Assembly (NCBI GenBank): GCA_964640055.1
Contig: CAZXFH010000009.1
Location: 20,083 to 84,082 of the forward strand
Length of the DNA: 64,000 bases
Direction: 5' to 3'
Source: CAZXFH01 sp964640055
GTDB taxonomy: Bacteria; Fidelibacterota; UBA2242; JAFGTP01
Shown here piece by piece: positions 27,120-36,498 of this stretch. The stretch's first letter is position 1. Every line of letters starts with the position of its first letter. The position numbers and the translations under genes are program-made. The notes below the pieces were generated by a model. The model ran no database searches. It worked only from the letters and a program-made list of their open reading frames with translations, and was not told the origin of the DNA.

Positions 27120-28022
27120 TTATTCACTTAATAGAATGGAAAGCATGATTGAGTTCAGTTTTTCCCGGGAGGTATCCGATCTGGAGAGCAGTATGATCGG
27201 AACTTTGGCGCCCACCACAATACCCCCTACATTGGCGGCGGCCAGTTGCATTAACATTTTGATGATTGCATTGCCGGCGGTCAGCCCGGGCACTAGGAAA
27301 GCATCTGTCTGACCGGTAATACGGCTGTGCAGATTTTTACGCTGGGCGGCCTCTGCAGAAAGCGCCACATCCATGGCAATGGGCCCCTCGACAATGGCTG
27401 CGCCAAAAGCACCCTCCTGGCCTTGTTTTTGTAATTCCGCTGCATCCACGGTTTCTTCAATCTTGGGATTGACCTTTTCAATGGGGCACAGAAGAGCCAC
27501 CTTGGGAGTTTCGATCTTTAGTTGATGCAGCACTTTGATCAAATTGCGCAGAATCGAGGCTTTGGTTTCCAGGGCAGGACGAATATTAATACCACCATCA
27601 CTCAGGGCCAGGAGTTTGGGATAAGCGGCGACCTCAGCCACAGCCACATGGCTGAGAACCTCACCGGTACGCAAGCCTTTTTGTTTATCCAAAACAGCTT
27701 TCATCAAAACGGGGGTTGAGATATGGCCTTTCATCAGGATGTCGGCTTGTCCGGTGCGGACCAGATCCACAGCCTGGATAGCATTTTCTTCCGCTGTCTT
27801 CGCCGCCACAATCTGATCCTTACGGGGGGTGTAATGTACCTTCCGGGCAAGGGTAATAATTTTATCTGGATCACCCACCAGTAAGATCCGGGCAATGTTC
27901 TTCTCTTCAACCTCCCTGACCGCTTTTAAGACATTAACATTTTCTGCTTTGGCAATGGAGATGGTTTTTTTACGCCTGATTCGGGCCACTGCTTGATGGA
28001 TATCCTGGAATGATTTTAGCAT
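27120..28022 (-). CDS. ptb: Phosphate butyryltransferase
   Basis: A 300-residue phosphotransacylase of the Ptb/Pta family, converting butyryl-CoA (or branched acyl-CoA) and phosphate to acyl-phosphate. The family stretches are present: KKTISIAKAENVNVLKAV at the N-terminus, VRTGQADILMKGHISTPVLM near 92, LALSDGGINIRPALETKA near 145 and VPGLTAGNAIIKMLMQLAAA near 245. The length is that of Ptb rather than Pta. It lies 18 nt downstream of the kinase gene, so the two steps are co-transcribed. Whether the physiological substrate is butyryl-CoA or isobutyryl/isovaleryl-CoA from amino-acid breakdown is open. Confidence 0.9.
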   Translation of the reverse strand: MLKSFQDIHQAVARIRRKKTISIAKAENVNVLKAVREVEEKNIARILLVGDPDKIITLARKVHYTPRKDQIVAAKTAEENAIQAVDLVRTGQADILMKGHISTPVLMKAVLDKQKGLRTGEVLSHVAVAEVAAYPKLLALSDGGINIRPALETKASILRNLIKVLHQLKIETPKVALLCPIEKVNPKIEETVDAAELQKQGQEGAFGAAIVEGPIAMDVALSAEAAQRKNLHSRITGQTDAFLVPGLTAGNAIIKMLMQLAAANVGGIVVGAKVPIILLSRSDTSREKLNSIMLSILLSE

Positions 28023-28040
28023 GATTGCGGATCTCCTTTA

Positions 28041-29123
28041 TTAATTTTGTTCTGCTTGATAGGTTTTCACTTCCACTTTGTGATCCACAGCTAAAAAACC
28101 GCCCTCTGCCATGGATTCCAACTCGTTTTCGCCGGGAAAGACAATTTTGTCGGCAATAAAAGCCACCCGTCTGAAAATATCACCGACTATCTTATGGGAA
28201 TGGGCCATACCGCCAGTGATAACCAGTCGGTCTACTTTGCCCTCCAAAGTGGTGGCCATGGCACCCATTTCCTTGGCGGTCTGATAAATCATGGCATTAT
28301 ATATCAAAGCAGCTGGGGGGTCACCTTTTGCAATTCTTTGGAGCACCTCGCGCACGTCACCGGTCCCCAGGTACCCTTTTAAGCCGCTGTTTTTAGTTAA
28401 TTTAACCTTCAGATCCTGTAGCGTATATTCCTCGGAGCGGGCCATTTTGATCAGTCCCTCCAGGGGTAAAGCCCCGGCCCGTTCCGGAGAGAAGGGGCCC
28501 ATACCCAGTAAAGCGTCGTTGCAGTCAATGATCCGTCCCCCCTTAATCGCCGCTACTGAAATACCGCCGCCCAGATGAACAGCAACAAAATTCAAGTCGC
28601 TGATTGGTTTGCCTAAATGGTGCGCGGCCTTGCGAATGCAGGCATTGATATTCAGGGCATGTAAACGGCTGCGACGCTCGATTTCAGGGACTCCGGAAAC
28701 CCGGGCTTCCGGGATAAATTCATCCACGGTCACCGGATCGACAATGTAGGCCGGCACATCAAAATCTTGGGCAATCCCACGGGCAATCGAGGCGCCCAGG
28801 TTACTGGCGTGGGTGGCATAGCGACAATTAATAGTAACATCTACAATGGCGTCATTCACCTTATAAACACCGCTTTTGATCGGTCCGATGAGGCCTCCGC
28901 GGCCGACCACCGCTACCAGTTGGTAGTCCTTCAGCCAGGATTTGAAAACCCGGTTGATGATATCCAAACGCAGTTGTAATTGAGCTTTGATTGAATGCAT
29001 TTTTGCGATCCGGGTGCCGGTGTGGTCGATTTTCTCGACGTTTACGGCTCCGGAACGCTTGAACAGTCCGATTTTGGTCGATGTGGATCCGGGGTTAATG
29101 GTCAGGATAACCTCATTATCCAT
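28041..29123 (-). CDS. buk: Butyrate kinase
   Basis: A 360-residue acetate/butyrate kinase-family enzyme (ASKHA fold), making ATP from butyryl-phosphate and ADP. VILTINPGSTSTKIGLF at the N-terminus is the phosphate-1 motif. FVAVHLGGGISVAAIKGGRI near 184 and VDRLVITGGMAHSHKIVG near 290 are the phosphate-2 and adenosine motifs. The length fits Buk rather than AckA (about 400). It is the first gene of the minus-strand metabolic run and directly precedes ptb. Together they give substrate-level phosphorylation or, in reverse, acid activation. Confidence 0.92.
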   Translation of the reverse strand: MDNEVILTINPGSTSTKIGLFKRSGAVNVEKIDHTGTRIAKMHSIKAQLQLRLDIINRVFKSWLKDYQLVAVVGRGGLIGPIKSGVYKVNDAIVDVTINCRYATHASNLGASIARGIAQDFDVPAYIVDPVTVDEFIPEARVSGVPEIERRSRLHALNINACIRKAAHHLGKPISDLNFVAVHLGGGISVAAIKGGRIIDCNDALLGMGPFSPERAGALPLEGLIKMARSEEYTLQDLKVKLTKNSGLKGYLGTGDVREVLQRIAKGDPPAALIYNAMIYQTAKEMGAMATTLEGKVDRLVITGGMAHSHKIVGDIFRRVAFIADKIVFPGENELESMAEGGFLAVDHKVEVKTYQAEQN

Positions 29124-29374
29124 GCTCGCCCTCCTCTTTATATATCCTGAAGCATAAATTTGCTCCTTTTATGGTAGTAACTACAGAGACAAAAACAATG
29201 CCATTTGATTTGGACCGGAAAACACCTCGTGGAAAGAAATCTTTACCACTAATAATTTTGCCCTTGGTAAACAGTTTTCTCAATAATAATAAAACAAGCC
29301 CGGTCTACGTCAGGTGTCTGACCAGGCTGCTTTTTCTTTACCCTTTAAAAATAAAACCTTAAATTTCCGGAAGT

Positions 29375-30136
29375 ATGCAGGCGAAATTATATTTTATCTC
29401 TGATGTTCACTTGCGTCTCTATGATTCTGAGTCAGAGCAAGCCAAGCGACAGCACCTCCTGGCCTTTTTACAAACAGTAGAACAACAGTCGGCTGATCTC
29501 TATATCGTCGGTGATCTTTTTGATTTTTGGTTCGAATATAAATATGTGATCCCGCGCCATTATTTTAAAATTATCCGCGCTCTGCAAAGAACTGCCGAGC
29601 AGGGTTGTCACATTCATCTGGTGGTCGGCAACCATGATTATTGGGTCGGTGATTTTTTTGAAAATGAAATCGGGGTGCAGATTCATCGTAAGGCCCTGGA
29701 TCTGCAAATTGGTCGGCAAAAATGGTTAATTACCCATGGAGATGGTATTCTTAAGCGCGATACTGGCTATCGCCTGTTAAAAAAGGTCCTGCGTCACTCC
29801 CTGGCTGTTTTTCTTTTCCGATTGTTACATCCTGATCTGGCCTTTGCCATTGCTGCCAAAATATCCCAGCGCAGCCGACACGCAACCCTGCGGCAACCCC
29901 CTTTCATAGAGGCCGAGCGTAAGGAAATCATTCAATTCGGACGGGAAAAATTTAGCCAGGGGTATGACTGTGTGATCACGGGTCATTTTCATCTGCCAAC
30001 GGATTATCGGGAAGGAAGGCATATATTTTTAAATTTAGGGGACTGGATGCGCTATTATACTTTTGCCTATTATAATGGCAGGGCCCTGCGGCTGTGTTAC
30101 TGGGATATCGAGGCGTCCGGGAGGGCGAGAAAGTAA
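29375..30136 (+). CDS. lpxH: UDP-2,3-diacylglucosamine diphosphatase
   Basis: A 253-residue calcineurin-like phosphoesterase matching LpxH, which hydrolyses UDP-2,3-diacylglucosamine to lipid X in lipid A synthesis at the inner membrane. The metal ligands follow in order: FISDVHLR (D10, H12), VGDLFDFW (the LpxH hallmark), VVGNHDYW, ITHGDGILKRDTGYR and ITGHFHLPTDYR. Its presence is direct evidence that this organism makes lipid A, hence a lipopolysaccharide-type outer membrane. The closest alternative is an LpxH-like paralogue; the FDFW and GNHDYW motifs favour LpxH. Confidence 0.88.
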   Translation: MQAKLYFISDVHLRLYDSESEQAKRQHLLAFLQTVEQQSADLYIVGDLFDFWFEYKYVIPRHYFKIIRALQRTAEQGCHIHLVVGNHDYWVGDFFENEIGVQIHRKALDLQIGRQKWLITHGDGILKRDTGYRLLKKVLRHSLAVFLFRLLHPDLAFAIAAKISQRSRHATLRQPPFIEAERKEIIQFGREKFSQGYDCVITGHFHLPTDYREGRHIFLNLGDWMRYYTFAYYNGRALRLCYWDIEASGRARK

Positions 30137-30146
30137 TAAATTTTGC

Positions 30147-30173
30147 TTGACTTAAAATGTTAAATATTATAAA
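30147..30173 (+). promoter_or_regulatory. Possible sigma-70 promoter for the HEAT lipoprotein gene
   Basis: TTGACT (30147-30152) and TATAAA (30168-30173) are 15 bp apart in an AT-rich gap, about 30 nt before the next start codon. The spacing is short, so the call is tentative. Confidence 0.35.
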
Positions 30174-30204
30174 GTCAATTTGATAAACTAAATGCTGGTG
30201 TAAT

Positions 30205-31311
30205 ATGCATATTAAACAATTTCGATCTTTTATTTTTCTCAGTGTACTTTTGTTCTGGATGGGATGTGGTGGATACAGCGCTACAGAACAAGTGACGACC
30301 GAAGAAGTTGAAAAATTGCGCGTTGATTATGAAAAAGGTGAGATCAAAACGGTCAAGGAAATCATTGCGGTGTTTACCGATGAACAGCAGCCTATGGACT
30401 CCCGAATGGCGGCTTTAAAAGCGCTGGGAGAAACCGAGCACCCGGATGCCAAGGCCGCCCTGCGCAGTTACATGCAAAAAGCCCAAGATGTCAATTATGG
30501 ATTGTTAATGGCCACGGCTAATCAGTTGATTGACAAGCAAACCACAACGGATATCAGTGCGGTAGTGGAGGGTATTGGCAGTGCCCAGCAGAAATATACC
30601 CAATTTCGGACCAACTTAATGCGGAACATTAAGCAAACGGACATTGCGCCCCAGATCGAATCTCTTTTGAGAATATATCAGATAGAGAAGGAGAACTACA
30701 CCCAGATGCAGGAATCCCTGACACGGGTATTGGGCGGGGTGGCTGATGAGCGTGTAATTCCTATTTTGATTAACATTGCCAAAGATAAAACCTTGAAACC
30801 CTCAGTTCGCTCCCTGGCTTTAGAGGTATTAGGGCGCAAACAACATCCCATGATCACGCAAACCTTTATTGAAATGCTCCAGGACCCGGACGATCAATTA
30901 CGCTTGCGGGACTTTGCTTTGGAGGCCATGGGCGATATTAAGGAATCGCGGGTGATTCTGGCCCTTCTGGAAGCCTATAACCAGAACAAACAGGACTATT
31001 TTTATTTGCTGAAGACCTTGACCCGCGCGCTAGGAGACTTTTCCGATCCGGAAGTGGGCCCGGCACTGGTGGAAATCGCTAAGGATCCACAAATTCCGCA
31101 AACCACCCGCCGGGATGCCATTCAAGCCTTGATTAAATATCAGGATCCGGAGATCTTTTTACAATTGCTGCCGCTGATGGAAAATCCTGATAATTATGTC
31201 TTATATGATGAAATGAAAGCCATGGCAGAGGCAATTGGCGCTAGGAATCTGTTGCAAGGCCTGCGCGCCAAGGCGCTTCAAGCCCAAAAAAGTGTAACGG
31301 GGACCCCATGA
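30205..31311 (+). CDS. HEAT-repeat lipoprotein
   Basis: A 368-residue predicted lipoprotein. The signal ends in the lipobox FWMGC with Cys at 21. The mature part consists of HEAT/PBS-lyase-type repeats; SRMAALKALGETEHPDAKAA, RSLALEVLGRKQHPMITQ, RDFALEAMGDIKESRVILAL and RRDAIQALIKYQDP are four clear helical pairs. Such alpha-solenoids are scaffolds for protein binding and have no enzymatic signature. The stop overlaps the start of the next gene in ATGA, so the two products are probably made in fixed ratio and may form an envelope complex. No family function is known. Confidence 0.7.
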   Translation: MHIKQFRSFIFLSVLLFWMGCGGYSATEQVTTEEVEKLRVDYEKGEIKTVKEIIAVFTDEQQPMDSRMAALKALGETEHPDAKAALRSYMQKAQDVNYGLLMATANQLIDKQTTTDISAVVEGIGSAQQKYTQFRTNLMRNIKQTDIAPQIESLLRIYQIEKENYTQMQESLTRVLGGVADERVIPILINIAKDKTLKPSVRSLALEVLGRKQHPMITQTFIEMLQDPDDQLRLRDFALEAMGDIKESRVILALLEAYNQNKQDYFYLLKTLTRALGDFSDPEVGPALVEIAKDPQIPQTTRRDAIQALIKYQDPEIFLQLLPLMENPDNYVLYDEMKAMAEAIGARNLLQGLRAKALQAQKSVTGTP

Positions 31312-32021
31312 GAAAAACAATAGAGTGTACCTTTATCTTGATCCTTTTAATCGGCCTCGGCTTAGAGACGGGTGTGGCACAATCGACCGATGCCCAGCAG
31401 GTAACCGGAAGATTTTTTGAATTGGAGCAAAGTATCGACGAACTCCGGCAGGAATTGAAAAACCTGCGGCAGGAAGTACATGAAATAGAGATCCGGGCCT
31501 CCTTACCGGAAATTCGTAAAGAGATCAATAAACTCATTGAAGTGCCGGAAATGACCCATGAAATCGTGCTCACTAATGGCACGATTGTCCGGGGTAAAAT
31601 AATCCATGAAGATATTGACAAGCTGATTATTCAGACTCAGATAGGTCAGTTGACCATCTATAAAAAAGAGATAAAGCTCACCCGGGAAGCCCAAAAACCC
31701 AAAGCCAAATGTGTTTTTGCCGGCGCCATCAGAGAAGAAATCTATGAAGATAAAAGGGTTTACAAGGGAAAAATAAAAAATGAGGGCCTGCGGCGGGCTG
31801 ATTTTCCGCGTGTCATTTTTGAACTCTATGATGAGAACACCCAGATCGTTAATCAAGACTCCAGCTTTATCCAGGGGGCTTTTCATATTTTCCCCAGCGG
31901 GGTCCAGACCGATGCGACCATTGCCCCGGGCGAAAGCTATGCTTTTCAATGTCCGGTTATGGTACCGGATACAGCCCGGGTCAGTTATTATATTAAAAAA
32001 ATAAAATGGGAAGAATTGTAA
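31308..32021 (+). CDS. Secreted coiled-coil protein with FxLYD-like domain
   Basis: A 237-residue exported protein. A signal peptide with likely cleavage after GVAQ (about residue 24) is followed by a coiled coil (about 35-65, ELEQSIDELRQELKNLRQEV). A small beta segment NGTIVRGKIIHEDIDKLIIQ near 85 resembles SH3/LSM-like domains seen in other FCB proteins. The C-terminal immunoglobulin-like domain has VIFELYDENTQIV near 180, which matches the FxLYD pattern. The ATG overlaps the stop of the HEAT lipoprotein gene. Function is unknown; an envelope location and partnership with the HEAT protein are inferred. Confidence 0.6.
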   Translation: MRKTIECTFILILLIGLGLETGVAQSTDAQQVTGRFFELEQSIDELRQELKNLRQEVHEIEIRASLPEIRKEINKLIEVPEMTHEIVLTNGTIVRGKIIHEDIDKLIIQTQIGQLTIYKKEIKLTREAQKPKAKCVFAGAIREEIYEDKRVYKGKIKNEGLRRADFPRVIFELYDENTQIVNQDSSFIQGAFHIFPSGVQTDATIAPGESYAFQCPVMVPDTARVSYYIKKIKWEEL

Positions 32022-32221
32022 AGTCCCCATGAAGCTTATGACATGGCTGGCCTTTTTCTGAAATTAGTTATCCCGCAGTTCTTTTAAGCAATAAATACGT
32101 ATTCAATATAAACCCTTTAAATCACCGGTTCCTCAATAAATTTATCATGGAAAATCATCAGATTTTTCGTATGTTTTCAGCCCGGTAGATTGCTGATAAT
32201 TTAGAGGAATTGAAACCCGAT

Positions 32222-33334
32222 ATGCAAACACAAGCAAATGACCGCATCAGTCGTATTTTAAAAGTATTGGCCTTGTTGGTTCTGATCTATCTGTTCATGC
32301 TAAGCATCACTCTGCTCGGAGACAGCGTCAAAACCATGGGCAAAGGTGTGGCCGCTGAAATCATGCGGACGGTTTCCAACCCGATTCTCGGACTGGTTGT
32401 GGGTGTTTTTTCTACCAGCCTGGTCCAGAGCTCATCCCTGACCACTTCACTGGTAGTAGGCCTGGTAGCCGGGGGTATTTTTGGTGCCGATCCTATGCAG
32501 GCCACCCGCATCGCAATTCCCGTCATTATGGGGGCCAATATCGGCACCAGTGTAACCAATATCATCGTCTCCTTTGGGCATATCAGTCGGGATATAGAAT
32601 TCGAACGGGCATTTGCCGCTAGCATTGTGCATGATTTTTTTAATGTACTGGTGGTCTGCATCCTTTTTCCCTTGCAATATTTTTTCAATATAATTGGTGC
32701 CGCTGCCATGTTTATCTCAGATTTATTTGTGAATATCGGCGGGTTGGAAATCATTGATCCTCTGGGCACTATTCTGGATCCGGTCTCCAAGACAATAATC
32801 CGGTTGTTTCCTTCCCTTCCCTGGCTGGGGATCATTATCGCCCTTATCTTATTGTTTATTTCATTAAAATATATTATTGCCACCATGAAATCTTTGGTCC
32901 TGCGGAAAATAGAGGTGTTCTTAAATCAATATCTTTTCCGCAACACTGGCCTGGCGCTTTTACTGGGACTCATTTTTACCGCCATTGTGCAGAGCAGCTC
33001 CATTACTACCTCCCTGGTGATCCCCTTGGCAGCTGCCGGTGTTCTGAGCATTTATAAATTATTTCCTTATACTCTGGGGGCTAATGTGGGTACCACCGTA
33101 ACCACACTGCTGGCTTCTATGGCAGCGAAAAATCCGATAGGTATCACAATCGCGATTAGTCACCTCCTCTTCAATATGATTGGTATCGCTATTTTTCTGC
33201 CTTTACGGGAGATACCGATCGGTATGGCGAAAACGTTTGCCCGTTGGACACGGCACTGGCGCTTTTTTCCTTTGCTGTATGTCGTAATAATGTTTTTTTT
33301 AGTTCCCATTATATTAATTTTGCTAATGAGGTAA
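32222..33334 (+). CDS. Na+/phosphate cotransporter family protein
   Basis: A 370-residue inner-membrane transporter of the SLC34-like NptA family. The two inverted-repeat signatures are present: SLVQSSSLTTSLVVGLV near 65 and AIVQSSSITTSLVIPLA near 260, each carrying the Q-S-S-S motif that forms the sodium and phosphate sites. Both are followed by the ANIGT/ANVGT motif. The ATG at 32222 is chosen; an in-frame TTG at 32210 sits too close to the GAGGA ribosome site, which is itself somewhat far from the ATG. A PhoU-like gene follows 3 nt later. Whether it imports or exports phosphate is not decided by sequence. Confidence 0.88.
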   Translation: MQTQANDRISRILKVLALLVLIYLFMLSITLLGDSVKTMGKGVAAEIMRTVSNPILGLVVGVFSTSLVQSSSLTTSLVVGLVAGGIFGADPMQATRIAIPVIMGANIGTSVTNIIVSFGHISRDIEFERAFAASIVHDFFNVLVVCILFPLQYFFNIIGAAAMFISDLFVNIGGLEIIDPLGTILDPVSKTIIRLFPSLPWLGIIIALILLFISLKYIIATMKSLVLRKIEVFLNQYLFRNTGLALLLGLIFTAIVQSSSITTSLVIPLAAAGVLSIYKLFPYTLGANVGTTVTTLLASMAAKNPIGITIAISHLLFNMIGIAIFLPLREIPIGMAKTFARWTRHWRFFPLLYVVIMFFLVPIILILLMR

Positions 33335-33337
33335 GCT

Positions 33338-34009
33338 ATGATAAAAAGATTTATTAACATGTGGAAACAAAAGGACCTTTCCAGTCAGATTCTGGAAGAT
33401 GCGGAGAACACGCTCAAATTAGACCGGAAAATGTTTATGCAGTCCATGTGGTCCCTGCGCCGTGACGATCATAATGAATTGGCCACTGATATTTATACCC
33501 AGGACAAGCAAATCAACAAGGCCGAACGGCGCATTCGCCGGAATTTGTTAACCCATCTTTCTGTAGCCAGTAAGGCGGAAATCAGTGCCGGCCTTACCTT
33601 GGCCAGTATTGTGATCGATATTGAACGGATCGGCGACTATACCAAGAATATTACCGACCTGGCCAAACAGCATCCGAAAAAATTAGACGGACATATTTTT
33701 GAAAAGCAGTTGCTTGAGATTGAAAAAACAATCGAACAATTTTTTGACCAAACAATCGACGCTTTTCAAAAATCCGACAGGCAGATCGCGCGCAAGGTTA
33801 CCGACAGGTACAAAGCAGTTTCTGCCAGCTGCAGTATCATTAAAGATGCTCTGATCCGGGGAGAAGGCAGTTTTCAGGTCAGCGATGCCGTGACCCTGGC
33901 GCTCTATCTCCGTTTCCTGAAACGAGTGGGAGCCCATCTCTATAATGTATGTACCAGCATTATCAATCCCTTTGACCGTATCGGATACCGGGAAAAAGAA
34001 GACAGATAA
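33338..34009 (+). CDS. PhoU-domain protein linked to the Na/Pi transporter
   Basis: A 223-residue all-helical protein of the PhoU superfamily, which senses or regulates phosphate transport at the cytoplasmic face. The region ISAGLTLASIVIDIERIGDYTKNITDLAKQH shows the PhoU E/D-R-I-G-D-Y motif that coordinates a metal cluster, and the second half has LYLRFLKRVGAHLYNVCTSI, the matching R-x-G-A-H repeat. The gene follows the transporter after 3 nt, so the two are certainly co-transcribed. In many NptA proteins the PhoU domain is fused; here it is separate. Confidence 0.82.
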   Translation: MIKRFINMWKQKDLSSQILEDAENTLKLDRKMFMQSMWSLRRDDHNELATDIYTQDKQINKAERRIRRNLLTHLSVASKAEISAGLTLASIVIDIERIGDYTKNITDLAKQHPKKLDGHIFEKQLLEIEKTIEQFFDQTIDAFQKSDRQIARKVTDRYKAVSASCSIIKDALIRGEGSFQVSDAVTLALYLRFLKRVGAHLYNVCTSIINPFDRIGYREKEDR

Positions 34010-34034
34010 TAAAATATACAAGCGAAGAGGTTTT

Positions 34035-35468
34035 ATGGTGGCAAAAGGTGTAACTAAAAAAAGTAAAGACTTTGCAAAATGGTATAATGATATTGTCAAA
34101 AAAGCCGAACTGGCTGACTATGGCCCGGTAAAAGGCACTATGATCATTCGACCCTATGGTTATGCCCTGTGGGAAAATATTAAAGCCCATGCCGACCGTA
34201 TGTTCAAGGAGAGCGGTCATGTCAATGCCTATTTTCCCATGTTCATTCCGGAAAGCTATATGCGTAAGGAGGCCGCACATGTAGAGGGCTTTGCTCCCGA
34301 ATGTGCAGTGGTAACTCACGGTGGGGGTAAAAAACTGGACGAGCCCCTCTATATTCGGCCCACCTCAGAGACCATTATCTGGGCGGCCTATAAAAAATGG
34401 ATAAATTCCTACCGGGATTTGCCGCTCTTGATCAATCAGTGGGCCAATGTTGTGCGCTGGGAAATGCGCACGCGCCTGTTTCTCCGAACCACGGAATTCC
34501 TCTGGCAGGAAGGCCATACCGCCCACGCCACCTTTGCCGAGGCTGAAAAAGAAGCCCGCCAGATGATCGAAATATACCGGCAACTGTCCGAAGATTATAT
34601 GTCGATTCCGGTTTATATGGGCCTGAAAACCGAGGCGGAAAAATTCGCCGGCGCCGTTCACACCTATACTATTGAAGCCATGATGAGTGACAAAAAAGCG
34701 CTCCAATCGGGCACTTCCCATAATCTGGGTCAGAATTTTGCCAAAGCCTTTGATGTGACCTTTTTAAACCAGGATAACCAGCAGGAATATGTCTATGCCA
34801 CCAGCTGGGGGGTCAGCACCCGTCTGATCGGGGGGGTCATTATGACCCACGGAGATGATCAGGGATTGATCCTGCCCCCCAAAATTGCCCCTTATCAGGT
34901 TGTGATTATTCCGATCTGGAAAAATGAGGAGCAGCAAGAGGCGATCCGCCAAAAAATTGAATCCCTGAAGACTAAATTAGAAGCGGCGCATATCCGCTAT
35001 CACGTCGATGACAGTGCACAAACCTCACCCGGCTGGAAATTTAATCAGTGGGAGATGAAAGGCGTGCCGTTGCGCATGGAAATGGGCCCTAAAGATCTGG
35101 ACAACAACCAGATAGTGCTGGTGCGCCGCGATGAGAGAGGCAAAGAGTTTATACCCCTTGAGAATATTGTTGCGACAACACAACGCCTGCTGGAAAAGAT
35201 ACAGAACAGTTTATATGACCGCGCCCGGGCCTTCCGCGATAAAAACACTATACCAGTGGACAATTATAAAGATTTCAAACAGGTTATTGAATCCGGCGGA
35301 TTTGCCAAGGCCTACTGGGCCGGAGACGGAAGTGATGAAGTCCAGATCCAAGCGGAAACGAAAGCCACGGTACGCTGTCTGCCCTTTGAACAACCGGAAG
35401 AACCGGGAGAATGTTTTTATACCCGGAAAAAGGCCCGGCAAATGGCTATTTTTGGAAAAGCCTATTAA
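34035..35468 (+). CDS. proS: Prolyl-tRNA synthetase, archaeal/eukaryote-type short form
   Basis: A 477-residue class II aminoacyl-tRNA synthetase that charges tRNA-Pro. Class II motif 2 (RWEMRTRLFLRTTEFLWQEG near 150), IRPTSETIIWAAYKKW near 112 and motif 3 around VSTRLIGGVIMTHGDDQGL near 260 are clear. It lacks the editing INS domain of the usual bacterial enzyme and ends in the extra C-terminal domain that finishes KARQMAIFGKAY, so it is the archaeal/eukaryote-like type found in some bacteria. The start at 34035 has GAAGAGG upstream and opens with the family N-terminus; the longer frame from 33945 overlaps the PhoU gene. Confidence 0.95.
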   Translation: MVAKGVTKKSKDFAKWYNDIVKKAELADYGPVKGTMIIRPYGYALWENIKAHADRMFKESGHVNAYFPMFIPESYMRKEAAHVEGFAPECAVVTHGGGKKLDEPLYIRPTSETIIWAAYKKWINSYRDLPLLINQWANVVRWEMRTRLFLRTTEFLWQEGHTAHATFAEAEKEARQMIEIYRQLSEDYMSIPVYMGLKTEAEKFAGAVHTYTIEAMMSDKKALQSGTSHNLGQNFAKAFDVTFLNQDNQQEYVYATSWGVSTRLIGGVIMTHGDDQGLILPPKIAPYQVVIIPIWKNEEQQEAIRQKIESLKTKLEAAHIRYHVDDSAQTSPGWKFNQWEMKGVPLRMEMGPKDLDNNQIVLVRRDERGKEFIPLENIVATTQRLLEKIQNSLYDRARAFRDKNTIPVDNYKDFKQVIESGGFAKAYWAGDGSDEVQIQAETKATVRCLPFEQPEEPGECFYTRKKARQMAIFGKAY

Positions 35469-35572
35469 GGAATGGAAAAACCGGTCCTGCTGAACTAAAA
35501 AAGGGATTGTCAAATTTTATCTGGAACATTATTCAGCCGCAATAAGGAACCATCCCTCTTTAAAGCAATAAA

Positions 35573-36319
35573 ATGGCAATTATCAAAACCGAGGCCCTGG
35601 TCTTAAAATCCCTTTCCTACGGGGAAACCAGTCAAATTGTACGCCTCTATACCCAAGATGAAGGCAAAGTGTCGCTGATGGCCAAAGGGGCCCGGCGCCT
35701 GAAAAGTCCTTTCCGGGGCTATTTGGATCCGCTCAATCATCTCGAGGTCATCTACTATGACAAACCCACCCGGGAAATACAGACCCTGACGCGGGTGACT
35801 TTTATCCGTGCGTTTCTGCGGGAAAGCCGCGATTATACCCACCCCATGTATGGCCTGGCAATTTTAGAGGCTATTGATAAGTTCACTCATGACGTGGAAG
35901 ATAATCAACAGGTCTTTAATTTGGCCCAGCGGGTGCTGGCCAGAATTGATGAAAAACCGGACAAAGCTGCTAATGGCCTGGCCTATTTTTTATTACGCCT
36001 GACTGTCATTATGGGATACCATCTCAATCTGGAGCGCTGTGCCCGCTGCCAATATCCCCTGTCAGAGGCCTATTACAATACCAGTGACGATCAACTGGTC
36101 TGTGCCGGTTGTCATAAAGCCGGTGATCTGTACCTGAGCCCTGCGCAGCAGCAGTATTTGAAATATTTGTATGCTCCCCAAAATAAAATGCCAGGTGCCG
36201 AATCCATCACAGTTACGCCCATCATTAATTTGCTGCTGGCCTATCTGGGGTATCATACGGATCTGGCGCCGCGGCTGAAAACCCTGGACACCCTAAGCAA
36301 TATGACTCATTTTCAATAA
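35573..36319 (+). CDS. recO: DNA repair protein RecO
   Basis: A 248-residue RecO protein, which helps load RecA onto SSB-coated single-stranded DNA. The N-terminal OB-fold region has IIKTEALVLKSLSYGETSQIVRLYT and GKVSLMAKGARRLKSPFRG, the typical opening. Near 150-185 a zinc-ribbon-like set C-A-R-C and C-A-G-C is present. It stands alone after a 104-nt gap behind ProRS and ends before an AT-rich gap. The identification is firm in the first half and reasonable in the rest. Confidence 0.9.
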   Translation: MAIIKTEALVLKSLSYGETSQIVRLYTQDEGKVSLMAKGARRLKSPFRGYLDPLNHLEVIYYDKPTREIQTLTRVTFIRAFLRESRDYTHPMYGLAILEAIDKFTHDVEDNQQVFNLAQRVLARIDEKPDKAANGLAYFLLRLTVIMGYHLNLERCARCQYPLSEAYYNTSDDQLVCAGCHKAGDLYLSPAQQQYLKYLYAPQNKMPGAESITVTPIINLLLAYLGYHTDLAPRLKTLDTLSNMTHFQ

Positions 36320-36498
36320 GGGTATTACTACCATGCATTATCTTTAATTGTATAAAAGCCCGAATATGCGTAATTTTAGCCTGCAACAACAGTACAATGT
36401 TTGCTTTTACAGAAGTTAAAATTATATGCAACTTATTACAGCTACGAGCATCTAAAATAGAGCTAATCATTAAATTTTATTGTGAATGACTTAGGCTT

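Noticed and set aside
32287..32886. 199-codon open frame antisense to the Na/Pi transporter gene
   Set aside because: The sense strand has clear QSSS motifs; the antisense protein has no recognisable feature.
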